Part shown: positions 7,885 through 17,982 of the stretch, in pieces
How the letters are laid out: each line of letters starts with the position of its first letter
How positions within the stretch are numbered: position 1 is the stretch's first letter
From: Lutibacter sp.
Lineage (GTDB): Bacteria > Bacteroidota > Bacteroidia > Flavobacteriales > Flavobacteriaceae
DNA: 64,000 bases
Direction: 5' to 3'
Assembly: GCF_021647475.1 (NCBI RefSeq)
Contig: NZ_JAKIUR010000007.1
Span: 1-64,000, forward strand
Program-made: the position numbers and the translations under genes
The notes under the pieces: model-generated
Told to the model about the DNA's origin: nothing
Database searches by the model: none
The model's input: the letters and a program-made list of their open reading frames with translations, nothing else

Positions 7885-10395
7885 TTATTCTTCGTTTGTA
7901 TTTGTTTCATTATCTTTTTCAATTTCCGTGCCATTTTCTAATTCATCTATTTCTTCTTCTTCGTGCATCACTTTTGCAACTGCTGCTATGGAATCATTAT
8001 TCTTTAAATTAATTAATTTAACTCCTTGTGTAGCTCTACCCATTACTCTTAAGTTAAGAATAGCTAATCTTATGGTAATTCCTGATTTGTTGATTATCAT
8101 TAAATCATCGTCATCAGTAACATTTTTAATAGCCACTAAATTACCTGTTTTCTTAGTAACATTTATGGTTTTTACTCCTTTACCCCCACGATTAGTTATT
8201 CTATAATCATCTAGGCTAGAACGTTTTCCAAATCCGTTTTCAGAAACCACTAAAATATTATCTTCAAAATTATTTACAGCAATCATACCAATAACTTCAT
8301 CTTGGTTATTTGCTAATCTAATTCCTCTAACTCCTGAAGCATTTCTACCCATTGGTCTGGTTTTACTTTCTTCAAATCGAATAGATTTACCTGATTTTAG
8401 TGCTAACATTACTTGACTATCGCCAGTAGTTAATTTAGCTTCTAACAATTCATCACCCTCTCTAATAGTTATCGCATTGATACCGTTGGTCCTTGGACGA
8501 GAATATTGTTCTAAAGGTGTTTTTTTAACTTGACCATTTTTAGTTGCCATAATCACATAATGGCTATTCACATAGTCTGCATTTTTTAAATCTTCTGTTA
8601 CTAAAAATGCTTTTACACTATCATCTTGCTCAATATTAATTAAGTTTTGAATTGCTCTTCCTTTTGAGCCTTTACCTCCTTCAGGAATTTCATAAACACG
8701 CATCCAAAATACTTTACCTTTTTGGGTAAAGAATAGCATATATTGATGATTGGTACCTATAAATAATTTTTCTAAGAAATCTTCGTTTCTAGTAGCCACT
8801 CCTTTGTGTCCTTTTCCTCCTCTGTTTTGAACTTTATATTCATCTAAATTGGTACGTTTAACATAACCTGCATGAGATATAGTTACTACAACTTTAGTAT
8901 TAGGAATCATATCTTCAATAGAAAAACTTCCACCTGCATATTCAATTACAGATTTACGTTCATCACCATATTTATCTCTAACGGCTACTAATTCTTCTTT
9001 TATAATTTCAAATCGTCTTGGTTCACTTTCTAAAATATCTTTTAAATCTGCAATGGTTTTAATTAACTCTTCAAATTCAATATGTAACTTATCTTGTTCA
9101 AGACCAGTTAATTGTCTCAATCGCATTTCTACAATTGCTTTCGATTGAATTTCAGTTAGTTTAAATCGTTCAATTAAACTTTCTTTAGCTTGATCTGCAT
9201 TTTTAGATCCTCTAATAATTTTTATAACTTCATCAATATTATCACTAGCAATAATTAGTCCTTCTAAAATATGAGCTCTAGCTTCAGCTTTTTTAAGTTC
9301 AAATTTGGTTCTTCTAACTACAACATCGTGTCTGTGTTCAACAAAATAATGAATAAGTTGTTTTAAATTTAATTGTTCTGGACGACCATGTACTAATGCA
9401 ATATTATTTACACTAAATGAAGTTTGTAATGCTGTATATTTATAAAGTTTATTTAATACAATGTTTGGAATAGCATCTCGTTTTAAAACATAAACTATGC
9501 GCATTCCTTTTCTATCAGACTCATCACGTATATTTGCAATTCCTTCAATTTTTTTATCATTTACTAATTCCGCAGTTTTTTTAATCATATCTGCTTTATT
9601 AACCTGATAAGGAATTTCGGTAACAATAATACATTCACGTCCGTGAACTTCTTCAATGTTAGATTTTGCACGTAAAACAATTCTACCTCTACCCGTTTCA
9701 AATGCATCTTTTACACCATCGTAACCGTAAATTGTTCCTCCTGTGGGGAAATCGGGTGCTTTGATATATTGCATCAACTCAGAAATTTCAATTTCTCTGT
9801 TATCAATATAAGCTAACGTTCCATTAATAACTTCAGTTAAATTATGAGGTGCCATATTGGTCGCCATCCCAACCGCAATACCGGAAGCTCCATTAACCAA
9901 TAAATTAGGAATTCTGGTTGGCAAAACGGTAGGTTCCAATAAAGTATCATCAAAATTTAAGGTATGGTCAACAGTGTCTTTTTCAATATCAGATAACATA
10001 TCTTCTGATATTTTTTGCATTCTAACCTCTGTATAACGCATTGCTGCAGGGCTATCCCCATCAACAGAACCAAAGTTACCCTGACCATCTACCATTTTAT
10101 AACGAACGCTCCAATCTTGGGCCATTCTAACCATAGCATCATAAACCGAAGTATCTCCATGAGGGTGATACTTACCAAGTACTTCCCCAACAATTCTTGC
10201 GGATTTTTTATAAGATCCAGTTGCTTTAATTCCTAATTCATGCATTCCAAACAAAACCCTTCGGTGCACTGGTTTTAAACCATCTCTTACATCGGGTAAT
10301 GCTCTTGAAACAATTACTGACATTGAATAATCAATGTAAGCAGATTTCATTTCATCTTCAATGTTTATCGGTATTATTTTTTCTCCGTCTGACAT
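7885..10395 (-). CDS. gyrA: DNA gyrase subunit A
   Basis: The 836-residue catalytic subunit of gyrase, which introduces negative supercoils with GyrB. The N-terminal breakage-reunion domain holds the active-site Tyr121 (AAMRYTEVRM) and the region HPHGDTSVYDAMVRMAQ, which corresponds to the quinolone-resistance-determining region. Thr82 is at the position of E. coli Ser83, and the Asp equivalent to E. coli Asp87 is kept. The C-terminal beta-pinwheel contains QNRGGKG in place of the GyrA box QRRGGKG. The C-terminus is acidic (EEEEIDELENGTEIEKDNETNTNEE). GyrA is preferred over ParC because of the pinwheel and box-like motif. Confidence 0.95.
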   Translation of the reverse strand: MSDGEKIIPINIEDEMKSAYIDYSMSVIVSRALPDVRDGLKPVHRRVLFGMHELGIKATGSYKKSARIVGEVLGKYHPHGDTSVYDAMVRMAQDWSVRYKMVDGQGNFGSVDGDSPAAMRYTEVRMQKISEDMLSDIEKDTVDHTLNFDDTLLEPTVLPTRIPNLLVNGASGIAVGMATNMAPHNLTEVINGTLAYIDNREIEISELMQYIKAPDFPTGGTIYGYDGVKDAFETGRGRIVLRAKSNIEEVHGRECIIVTEIPYQVNKADMIKKTAELVNDKKIEGIANIRDESDRKGMRIVYVLKRDAIPNIVLNKLYKYTALQTSFSVNNIALVHGRPEQLNLKQLIHYFVEHRHDVVVRRTKFELKKAEARAHILEGLIIASDNIDEVIKIIRGSKNADQAKESLIERFKLTEIQSKAIVEMRLRQLTGLEQDKLHIEFEELIKTIADLKDILESEPRRFEIIKEELVAVRDKYGDERKSVIEYAGGSFSIEDMIPNTKVVVTISHAGYVKRTNLDEYKVQNRGGKGHKGVATRNEDFLEKLFIGTNHQYMLFFTQKGKVFWMRVYEIPEGGKGSKGRAIQNLINIEQDDSVKAFLVTEDLKNADYVNSHYVIMATKNGQVKKTPLEQYSRPRTNGINAITIREGDELLEAKLTTGDSQVMLALKSGKSIRFEESKTRPMGRNASGVRGIRLANNQDEVIGMIAVNNFEDNILVVSENGFGKRSSLDDYRITNRGGKGVKTINVTKKTGNLVAIKNVTDDDDLMIINKSGITIRLAILNLRVMGRATQGVKLINLKNNDSIAAVAKVMHEEEEIDELENGTEIEKDNETNTNEE

Positions 10396-10652
10396 TATTT
10401 TTTATTTAATTTATTCTTGATTTTTTAACAAAGCAATATACAATTTTTAGGTTTTTTACAACCTAAAATAGCCATTCAATTTATAATTTTTATCAACAAT
10501 AATTCAGTAATAATATTGTATTTAAAACTCTGATAACCAGTTGTTAATATTATTTTTTTTAATAGATATTTATTTGTTAAAAAAAAGTGGAGTGATTTTT
10601 GTAATAAAAAACGAAAAAAATCAACTAATTTTACCATATAAACACGATAACT
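10396..10652. other. Divergent promoter region gyrA/clpC
   Basis: A 257-bp AT-rich spacer between the divergent gyrA and clpC genes. It must contain both promoters. No convincing TAnnTTTG pair, CIRCE element or other known heat-shock operator was found by eye. Confidence 0.5.
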
Positions 10653-13190
10653 ATGGATGATAATTTTTCACCAAAAGTAAAAGATGTACTTGCATTTAGT
10701 AAAGAGGAAGCAGTACGCTTGGGACATAATTTTATTGGTACAGAGCACCTGATTTTGGGGCTTTTAAGAAAAGGAGAAGGAAAAGCTATTGAAATTTTAA
10801 AATATTTAGATATTAATCTAGATCATTTACGCAAAAAAATTGAAGCTTTAAATCCTATAAATGATTCTTTTTTAAAACAAGAATCTAAAAATATTTATTT
10901 AACTAAACAGGCTGAAAAGGCAATCAAAACAACCTTTTTAGAAGCCAAATTATACCAAAGTGAATCTGTAAATACTGCACACTTACTTCTTTGCATTTTA
11001 CGAAATGAAAATGATCCAACAACTAAAGTGCTACAAAATTTTACAGTAAGTTATGCTGATGTTAAAATTGTATTTAAACAATTATATATGGAAGATGAAG
11101 AATTAGAGATACCAAAAGCAGAAAATCCTTCTGATGGAGATTTTGAGACTCCAAAATCTAATCCGTTTGAACAACAAAAGTCTGGTAAGGTAACTTCTAA
11201 AAAATCTAAAACACCCGTTTTAGATAATTTTGGACGAGATTTAACTCGATTAGCTGAGGAAGGAAAATTAGATCCTGTTGTGGGTAGAAAAAAAGAAATT
11301 GAACGAGTTTCTCAAATTCTAAGTAGAAGAAAAAAGAATAACCCAATGTTAATTGGTGAGCCTGGTGTTGGTAAATCTGCCATTGCAGAAGGTTTAGCTT
11401 TGAGAATAATTCAGCGAAAAGTATCTCGGATTTTGTTCAACAAAAGAATTGTATCTCTAGATTTAGCAAGTTTAGTTGCTGGCACAAAATACCGTGGACA
11501 ATTTGAAGAACGCATGAAAGCATTAATGAACGAGTTAGAAAAAAATGAGGACATCATTTTATTTATTGATGAAATTCATACTATTGTTGGTGCTGGTGGT
11601 GCAACTGGCTCATTAGATGCAGCTAACATGCTTAAACCTGCTCTTGCTCGTGGTGAGATTCAATGTATTGGAGCAACAACTTTAGATGAATATAGAACTA
11701 GTATTGAAAAAGATGGTGCTTTAGAACGAAGATTTCAAAAAATTATAGTGGAACCGACTTCTGTAGAAGAAACTATTCAAATTTTACAGAACATAAAAGA
11801 TAAATATGAAGAACATCATAATGTAGATTATACCGATGATGCCCTTGAAGCCTGTGTAAAATTAACTAATAGATATATGACAGACCGATTTTTACCCGAT
11901 AAAGCTATTGATGCTATGGATGAAGCTGGTTCTCGAATTCACATCACAAATATTGTTGTTCCTAAAGCCGTATTAAAACTTGAAAACCAATTAGAAACCA
12001 TAAGAAAAGATAAAACGGCTGCAGTAACAGGACAAAAATATGAAGAAGCTGCCAGATTACGTGACGATGAAAAACGAGTGGAAAATTTATTAGCATCTGA
12101 ACAAATAAAATGGGAAGAAGCTTCAAAATTACACAGAGAAACCGTTACCGAAGAAAATGTTGCCGAAGTAGTTTCTATGATGACTGGTATTCCTGTCAAC
12201 CGAGTTGCTGAAGCTGAAAGCCAACGTTTAAATGATTTGCCAAAATTGATTAAAGGAAAAGTAATTGGTCAAGATGAAGCAGTTTCTAAAGTAGTTAAAG
12301 CCATTCAACGTAATAGAATTGGATTAAAAGATCCAAATAAACCAATTGGCTCCTTTATATTTTTAGGTCAAACTGGGGTTGGTAAAACGCAACTTGCTAA
12401 AGTATTAGCAACTGAACTATTTGATAGTGAAGATGCTTTGGTTAGAATTGATATGAGTGAATATATGGAAAAATTCGCTATTTCTCGTTTAGTTGGTGCA
12501 CCTCCAGGATATATTGGTTACGAAGAAGGTGGACAATTAACTGAAAAAATTAGACGGAAACCTTATGCCGTTGTATTATTAGATGAAATTGAAAAAGCAC
12601 ATCCTGATGTATTTAATATGTTATTGCAAATTTTAGATGACGGATTTATTACAGATAGTTTAGGAAGAAAAATTAATTTTAGAAATACCATTATTATTAT
12701 GACTTCTAATATTGGATCTCGTCAATTAAAAGATTTTGGAACTGGTGTTGGGTTTGGAACATCGTCTAAAAAAGCACAGGCAAATTCTGTTGCAAAAAGT
12801 GTAATTGAAAATGCTTTGAAAAAATCATTTGCTCCTGAATTTTTAAATAGAATTGATGATGTTATTGTTTTTAACACATTAGAAAAAGAAGATATTAATT
12901 TAATTATTGATATTGAATTAAGTAAACTATTAAAACGAATTGATAATTTAGGATATTCTCTAACACTTTCTGATGAAGCTAAAGATTATATTGCTGACAA
13001 AGGCTTTGATAAACAATATGGAGCACGTCCTTTAAAAAGAGCTATTCAAAAATATATTGAAGATACTTTGGCAGAAGAAATTGTAACTTCAAAATTAAAT
13101 GAAGGTGATTCTATTTTTATGGATTTAGACAAAGAAAAAAATGAATTAACCATAAAAGTAAGCAAAGATAAAGGAAAAGATAAAGTTTAG
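10653..13190 (+). CDS. clpC: ATP-dependent Clp protease ATP-binding subunit ClpC
   Basis: An 845-residue Hsp100 unfoldase that feeds substrates to ClpP. In order: duplicated Clp N-domain (about 1-145, FSPKVKDVLAFSKEEA), AAA1 with Walker A GEPGVGKSA (about 235-243) and Walker B ILFIDEIHT, a middle region with a UVR-like motif (YEEAARLRDDEKR), AAA2 with Walker A GQTGVGKTQ and Walker B VVLLDEIEKAHPD, and a D2-small C-terminal domain. The UVR-containing middle domain distinguishes ClpC from ClpA and ClpB. Confidence 0.95.
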   Translation: MDDNFSPKVKDVLAFSKEEAVRLGHNFIGTEHLILGLLRKGEGKAIEILKYLDINLDHLRKKIEALNPINDSFLKQESKNIYLTKQAEKAIKTTFLEAKLYQSESVNTAHLLLCILRNENDPTTKVLQNFTVSYADVKIVFKQLYMEDEELEIPKAENPSDGDFETPKSNPFEQQKSGKVTSKKSKTPVLDNFGRDLTRLAEEGKLDPVVGRKKEIERVSQILSRRKKNNPMLIGEPGVGKSAIAEGLALRIIQRKVSRILFNKRIVSLDLASLVAGTKYRGQFEERMKALMNELEKNEDIILFIDEIHTIVGAGGATGSLDAANMLKPALARGEIQCIGATTLDEYRTSIEKDGALERRFQKIIVEPTSVEETIQILQNIKDKYEEHHNVDYTDDALEACVKLTNRYMTDRFLPDKAIDAMDEAGSRIHITNIVVPKAVLKLENQLETIRKDKTAAVTGQKYEEAARLRDDEKRVENLLASEQIKWEEASKLHRETVTEENVAEVVSMMTGIPVNRVAEAESQRLNDLPKLIKGKVIGQDEAVSKVVKAIQRNRIGLKDPNKPIGSFIFLGQTGVGKTQLAKVLATELFDSEDALVRIDMSEYMEKFAISRLVGAPPGYIGYEEGGQLTEKIRRKPYAVVLLDEIEKAHPDVFNMLLQILDDGFITDSLGRKINFRNTIIIMTSNIGSRQLKDFGTGVGFGTSSKKAQANSVAKSVIENALKKSFAPEFLNRIDDVIVFNTLEKEDINLIIDIELSKLLKRIDNLGYSLTLSDEAKDYIADKGFDKQYGARPLKRAIQKYIEDTLAEEIVTSKLNEGDSIFMDLDKEKNELTIKVSKDKGKDKV

Positions 13191-13235
13191 AAATCAATAT
13201 TAAGAATATACTTAATCTAAAAAGCAATAAAAGTT

Positions 13236-13263
13236 GTCATTCTGAATTTATTTCAGAATCTCA
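13236..13263. repeat. Dispersed palindromic repeat, half copy
   Basis: GTCATTCTGAATTTATTTCAG followed by AATCTCA matches the left end of the element at 2892-2977. It forms a CTGAA...TTCAG hairpin downstream of clpC and could act as a transcript end. Only one end of the element is present. Confidence 0.6.
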
Positions 13264-13280
13264 TCATATTATATTAGTTA

Positions 13281-14249
13281 TCACTTTTTAGGCTGTTTCT
13301 TTTTAGAAAAAACTCCAACTAAAAATCCAGAACCATAACCTGCAAACTGAATTATTGTAGAAACAATACTCAAAAAAGCAACTTCTAAACTTTTATTTTT
13401 ATAAAATGAATCTAAAAAAATAAGAATAAAATAAGCCCATAAAAAATTAGAAAAGATTAGATTTCCAAAGAATATTGAAATAACTGAAAACAATAAAAAC
13501 AACATAAAAACAGAAGGAAACCAAAAAGATAATTTTGCAGTTTTAGGAAACTTCTTGTTTAAAAAAGGTCTTGCTTTTCCAAAAGCAAAAACTTGCTTAA
13601 AAAATTGAGAAAAAGAAACTCTCCTTTTATGATACACAAAGGCTTTTTCAATAAACTGCGTTTCAAAGTTATTTTCCCATAACCTAAATGTTAAATCAAT
13701 ATCTTCTCCTATTCTCATAGCAGAAAAACCTTTTGTAATTTCAAATGCTTTTTTTGAAATTCCTAAATTAAAACTTCTTGGTTGAAACTTATGAATTGAT
13801 TTTTTATTTCCTCGTAAACCTCCAGTAGTTAAAAATGAAGTCATACTATAATTTATTGCTTTTTGAATAGCGGTAAACGATTTATGGGCAGCATCTGCAC
13901 CACCAAAAGCATCCGTATAATTTTGATTTAATACTGAATCAACTTCTTTTAAATAATTTTCTGGAATAATACAATCGGAATCAAAAATGATAAAATAATT
14001 ACCTGTTGCGTGTTGCATTCCAAAATTTCTACTCAATCCTGCACCAGTATTCTGTTTGAAAAAATAGTTTAGATTTAAGTTTTTAGTATATTTTTCAACA
14101 ATTTCCTTTGAACTTCTTGTAGAACCATCTTCTACCACAATAACCTCAAACTCTTTTTTATAAGATTGTTTAGTTAAACTATTTAACAACTCTTCAATTT
14201 CTTGAGGTCTGTTGTAAACTGGAATAATTATGGAAAATTGTATTTTCAA
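13281..14249 (-). CDS. Family 2 glycosyltransferase, membrane-anchored
   Basis: A 322-residue protein with a GT-A fold at the N-terminus: FSIIIPVYNRPQEIEELLNSL, then VVEDGS, and the metal-binding DSD in IIFDSDCIIP. The GEDIDLTFRLW segment is the ED motif of the acceptor site, followed by a basic stretch (YHKRRVSFSQFFKQ) and two or three hydrophobic segments at the C-terminus. It probably transfers a sugar to a lipid-linked or surface polysaccharide at the inner membrane. Donor and acceptor cannot be told, and no polysaccharide cluster surrounds it. Confidence 0.87.
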   Translation of the reverse strand: MKIQFSIIIPVYNRPQEIEELLNSLTKQSYKKEFEVIVVEDGSTRSSKEIVEKYTKNLNLNYFFKQNTGAGLSRNFGMQHATGNYFIIFDSDCIIPENYLKEVDSVLNQNYTDAFGGADAAHKSFTAIQKAINYSMTSFLTTGGLRGNKKSIHKFQPRSFNLGISKKAFEITKGFSAMRIGEDIDLTFRLWENNFETQFIEKAFVYHKRRVSFSQFFKQVFAFGKARPFLNKKFPKTAKLSFWFPSVFMLFLLFSVISIFFGNLIFSNFLWAYFILIFLDSFYKNKSLEVAFLSIVSTIIQFAGYGSGFLVGVFSKKKQPKK

Positions 14250-14274
14250 ATAGGTTAAATTTTATATTTTCAAA

Positions 14275-14313
14275 GTAACAAAAAAGCTTCCAAATTGGAA
14301 GCTTTTTTGTTAC
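14275..14313 (-). terminator. Intrinsic terminator downstream of the fibronectin-type-III gene
   Basis: Perfect 19-bp arms (GTAACAAAAAAGCTTCCAA and its complement) around a single base, with an inner GC-rich core GCTTCC/GGAAGC and T-runs on both sides. It lies just past the stop of the fibronectin-domain gene and before the glycosyltransferase start, so it separates the two transcripts. Confidence 0.85.
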
Positions 14314-14319
14314 TAGAAT

Positions 14320-16113
14320 TTAATCTTTAATAATTTTATAGGAGCCCTGTTTATCTTTTACTTTTATTTTTAAAATATAAATTCCTGTTTTTAAAGTACT
14401 TATATTTAAATTAGCCTCTTCAGCATTTGGCTTGGCTGAAAAAACCTTTTGACCTAATAAATTATAGATTTCAACATTTAAAATTGGTGTTTTATATGAT
14501 AAATCTATTTTATCTTTTATTGGATTTGGTTTAAAATTAAATCCTTCAATTTTTTGATCATCTATTCCTAATGCACTATTCACGGTTAAAACTCCTGAGA
14601 CATTATTAATTCCGTCCCAAAAACCACCACCACTAGCATTATATCCTCCATATTTATAATCACCATTATCTAATTGAACCCTACTGGCATAATAATAAGT
14701 ACCTGCAGTTGTAATTAAATGTCCCACTTCAGTAATATATTCATCATTATTTCCTACGTCTTTATTATAATTAGCTTGTACCCAATTAGTCCAAGTATTA
14801 GGGTTTGTATTTGAAGTACCCCATCCAATCCAAACATTTATACCATTACCTGCACCTACAGCATCTGTTACACCAGATTTATAAATTTGTGAGTATACAT
14901 TTATATATGAGCCTAAGGTAATTGTTCCACTATCAGGCCATTGTAAATTACACCAATCTATTAATGGATTAGTAGTTGTAAAATTAAAAGGTCCAGCCCA
15001 ACCACTATCATTTCCAGTGCCACAATGAGCTGACACATAAAAAGAATAAGTAGTATTAGGAGATAAACCGCTAATACCATTTGAAGTATTGTTGGTAGAG
15101 TGAAAACCTGTGGCATTACCACTTCCAGGAACAAAGCCTTGTAATCCATATTGCACATCCCATTCTGTTTCACTACCTCCAATGTTCCAACTCAAATCAG
15201 CAGTTGTAGCAGTAATTCCGCCAGCAATACCATTAGTAGGTAAATTACACGTTGCATTGGTTGTAAATGTTAGTTTAGAAGACCAATCGCTCATTAATGT
15301 TCCATCTCCTTCACTACAATCGGCTCTTACATAAATATCATAGGTAGTTTGTTGAGCAAAACCGTTAATTCCCCAAGGATTAGAATAAGCATCTTGATTT
15401 GTTCCTGAGCCAATGGTAAATCCTGTAGCTCCATATTCTACATTCCATTGTGCTTCTACCGGTGTGTTATTGGTTGTCCATCCAATTGCTGCAGAAGTAT
15501 CACTTATACTATCTACATATAAACCTGTAGGTGCATTACATGATAAAGAAACTACGGTTGGTGCTTCCATGCATAAACCTTTTCCTTGTGATAATCCGCC
15601 ATCATTATAATTAAATCGTATTCTAAAATTTTGTTGTTGATTTACTGTAAATCCAGAAATATCTGCATAAGCAACTACTGGAGAATAATTTGTACAATTT
15701 TGATAATCTCCAACTGAGCTTCCAGGATCTGCCGAAGAGCCTCCAGGAAATTCACTCCAAACCAAGTTATCAGCATCATACCATTCAAATTTAATAGTTT
15801 CTGAAGAAGAAGGTGTTAAAGTAAAGGCTACATTAAATGAAAATTTAATTCCAGTTTCTCCAGCATTATATGCAGGTTGTAAATCTATAATAGGAGAATT
15901 TAAAAATATATTATCTCCAACATGTGCAACTTGACTATCATCAAATTTAAAATTTGAATCTGCAATAGTTGGATTTAACAATAAGTTTCCTGATTCATAA
16001 GAACCAGTAATAGTCCAATTAGTATCAGGCCATGTGGGTGCATAATTAAGTGTTTGAGCAAAAATTGAGTTATTCAGTATTAAAAAAAATACCAAAAGTA
16101 GAACTTTTTTCAT
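14320..16113 (-). CDS. Secreted fibronectin type III protein with T9SS sorting domain
   Basis: A 597-residue exported protein. A signal peptide (MKKVLLLVFFLILNNSIFAQ) is followed by a beta-rich N-terminal region. Two fibronectin type III modules come next, each starting near 'C.AP/LPT' and carrying TTYDIYVRADC or TTYSFYVSAHCG. A further beta region precedes the C-terminal type A sorting domain (GFNFKPNPIKDKIDLSY ... VEIYNLLGQKVF ... LKTGIYILKIK ... YKIIKD). That C-terminal signal directs proteins through the type IX secretion system to the surface or medium. Start 16113 is chosen because it gives a proper signal peptide; the upstream ATG at 16182 does not. No catalytic domain is recognised. 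Confidence 0.88.
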   Translation of the reverse strand: MKKVLLLVFFLILNNSIFAQTLNYAPTWPDTNWTITGSYESGNLLLNPTIADSNFKFDDSQVAHVGDNIFLNSPIIDLQPAYNAGETGIKFSFNVAFTLTPSSSETIKFEWYDADNLVWSEFPGGSSADPGSSVGDYQNCTNYSPVVAYADISGFTVNQQQNFRIRFNYNDGGLSQGKGLCMEAPTVVSLSCNAPTGLYVDSISDTSAAIGWTTNNTPVEAQWNVEYGATGFTIGSGTNQDAYSNPWGINGFAQQTTYDIYVRADCSEGDGTLMSDWSSKLTFTTNATCNLPTNGIAGGITATTADLSWNIGGSETEWDVQYGLQGFVPGSGNATGFHSTNNTSNGISGLSPNTTYSFYVSAHCGTGNDSGWAGPFNFTTTNPLIDWCNLQWPDSGTITLGSYINVYSQIYKSGVTDAVGAGNGINVWIGWGTSNTNPNTWTNWVQANYNKDVGNNDEYITEVGHLITTAGTYYYASRVQLDNGDYKYGGYNASGGGFWDGINNVSGVLTVNSALGIDDQKIEGFNFKPNPIKDKIDLSYKTPILNVEIYNLLGQKVFSAKPNAEEANLNISTLKTGIYILKIKVKDKQGSYKIIKD

Positions 16114-16200
16114 TGAGATATTTTTTAAAGTTAACATCCAAAGTTCTATACTTTTTTTATAAAAAAGTATGATATTTATCAAGATACTGTATTTGTAAAG

Positions 16201-17928
16201 TTATTTTTTTAAAACTTCAGTTTCTTCTATTTTATATAATTCAAGATTTTCAATGTTAAAATTGTTGATATAATTAAAGCGTTCTTTATTTTCTGAACGA
16301 ATTAAATCGATAAACAATTTAGCGGACTTGATGAATTTAGATTCTCTTTGTCCATCAATAATTAATAAATATCCCATAATTATATTTCCAGCCATTTCAA
16401 CCAATCGCCTTGCATGAAAATCTAAATATTCTGTATTTTCAATAGCTTCTACTTTACCAACTATTTCTTCATAATCACTCGTCATTTCTTGAAGTACTTT
16501 TTTTAAATCATTATTATCCTCCAAAACTTCACTTTCATAAACTTTAATTTGTTCTAAAAAAACACCTGTAGTTACACCTTTTATTGCTGCAATGATTTGT
16601 AATTGAGTTGTTCCTTCATAAATAGAAGTAATTCGAGCATCGCGATAAATTCGTTCAATAGGAAAATCTTTCATAAAACCTGTACCTCCATGAATTTGTA
16701 AAGAATCATACGCCATTTTATTACAAGCTTCACTAGCTGTCATTTTAATAAGCGGAGTAAAAACATTTGCTAATTTCATATAATGTTTCATTTCCATACG
16801 TTCTTCTTTCTCTAATTTCCTTTCTTTCATTACTTCTCCATAAACTTTAGAAACATCAACAAATCTAGTTGTTTCATAAAGTAAGGAACGAAGAGCATCT
16901 AAACGAATTTTCATATTAGTCAACATTTCATATACCGCAGGAAAATTTATAATAGTTTTTCCAAATTGAGCTCTTTCTTCTGCATATTTTAAAGCTTCTC
17001 TATAAGCTGCATCGGCAATTCCAACAGATTGAGCTCCAACACCTAAACGAGCAGAATTCATTAAAGCCATTACATATTTAATTAACCCAAAACGTTCTTT
17101 ACCAACCAATTCAGCTGGAGCATCTTTAAAAACTAATTCACATGTTGGAGAACCTTTTATTCCTAATTTTTTTTCTAAATGACGAACTTCAACAGCATGA
17201 TTTTTTCGATCATAAATAAACATAGATAAACCTCTGGCATCCGTAGTATTTTCTTCTGATCTTGCTAAAACCAATGCTAGGTCTGCATCACCATTAGTAA
17301 TAAATCGTTTTACGCCATTTAATATCCAACTGTTTTCTTTTTTATCGAAAGTTGCTTTTAATTGAACGGATTGTAAATCAGAGCCCGCATCTGGTTCTGT
17401 TAAAACCATTGCTGCGGTGGTACCATCACGATTAAATCGTGGTAAATATTTTTCTCTCTGTTCTTCTGAACCAAATTCATTAATAGTTTCAGCACAATCT
17501 TGAAGTCCCCAAATATTAGCAAAACCTGCATCTGCTCTTGCCACCATTTCTGCTGCCATTACGTAAGGAAGTAACGGAAAATTTAATCCGCCATATTTTC
17601 TTGGAAGCGACATTCCAATTAAACCAGCATCATATAAAGCTTTATAATCAGAAGAAGTTCCTTTGGCATAAATAACCGCATTGTTTTCAATATGAGGTCC
17701 TTCTGAATCTACTGATTCAGCATTTTCTGCTATTGTATTTGCACAAATATCACCTACAATTTCTAATATTTTTTCATAGGTATCAATTGCATCTTCAAGG
17801 TTAAAAGGAGCAAAATCAAAAGTTTCTGACTCTTTAAAATCGTTTTCTTTTAGTTTAACAATTTTTTGTACTAAAGGATGATTTAAATGAAATTTAAAAT
17901 CGGGTGTATCTTGAAAAAAATTATCCAT
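16201..17928 (-). CDS. Acyl-CoA dehydrogenase (Bcd-like, long form)
   Basis: A 575-residue FAD enzyme introducing a 2,3-double bond into acyl-CoA. The core includes MVLTEPDAGSDLQSVQ and WILNGVKRFITNGDADL (FAD binding). The catalytic base region is RITSIYEGTTQLQ, with Glu in YEG, and FAD contacts are in IHGGTGFMKDFPIER. A C-terminal extension of about 150 residues beyond the usual 380-residue fold is mainly helical, as in long-form dehydrogenases. It lies directly downstream of etfA and etfB on the same strand, so it is the likely Etf partner. Chain-length specificity cannot be read from sequence. Confidence 0.9.
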   Translation of the reverse strand: MDNFFQDTPDFKFHLNHPLVQKIVKLKENDFKESETFDFAPFNLEDAIDTYEKILEIVGDICANTIAENAESVDSEGPHIENNAVIYAKGTSSDYKALYDAGLIGMSLPRKYGGLNFPLLPYVMAAEMVARADAGFANIWGLQDCAETINEFGSEEQREKYLPRFNRDGTTAAMVLTEPDAGSDLQSVQLKATFDKKENSWILNGVKRFITNGDADLALVLARSEENTTDARGLSMFIYDRKNHAVEVRHLEKKLGIKGSPTCELVFKDAPAELVGKERFGLIKYVMALMNSARLGVGAQSVGIADAAYREALKYAEERAQFGKTIINFPAVYEMLTNMKIRLDALRSLLYETTRFVDVSKVYGEVMKERKLEKEERMEMKHYMKLANVFTPLIKMTASEACNKMAYDSLQIHGGTGFMKDFPIERIYRDARITSIYEGTTQLQIIAAIKGVTTGVFLEQIKVYESEVLEDNNDLKKVLQEMTSDYEEIVGKVEAIENTEYLDFHARRLVEMAGNIIMGYLLIIDGQRESKFIKSAKLFIDLIRSENKERFNYINNFNIENLELYKIEETEVLKK

Positions 17929-17982
17929 TTTTATATTTTTTTGATTCGAGTTTTATTGTCAACTCTACTTTATATTCTTATT

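Noticed and set aside
7885..10395. Thr82 in GyrA as a quinolone-resistance mutation, and the altered GyrA box as loss of supercoiling
   Set aside because: Thr at this position is plausible as wild type in this lineage, and degenerate GyrA boxes occur naturally; neither can be called a mutation without close relatives.
15110..15610. Plus-strand open frames opposite the fibronectin-domain gene
   Set aside because: They are antisense shadows of a gene with clear signal peptide, fibronectin modules and sorting domain; Pro/Ser/Val-rich composition is typical of shadow frames.
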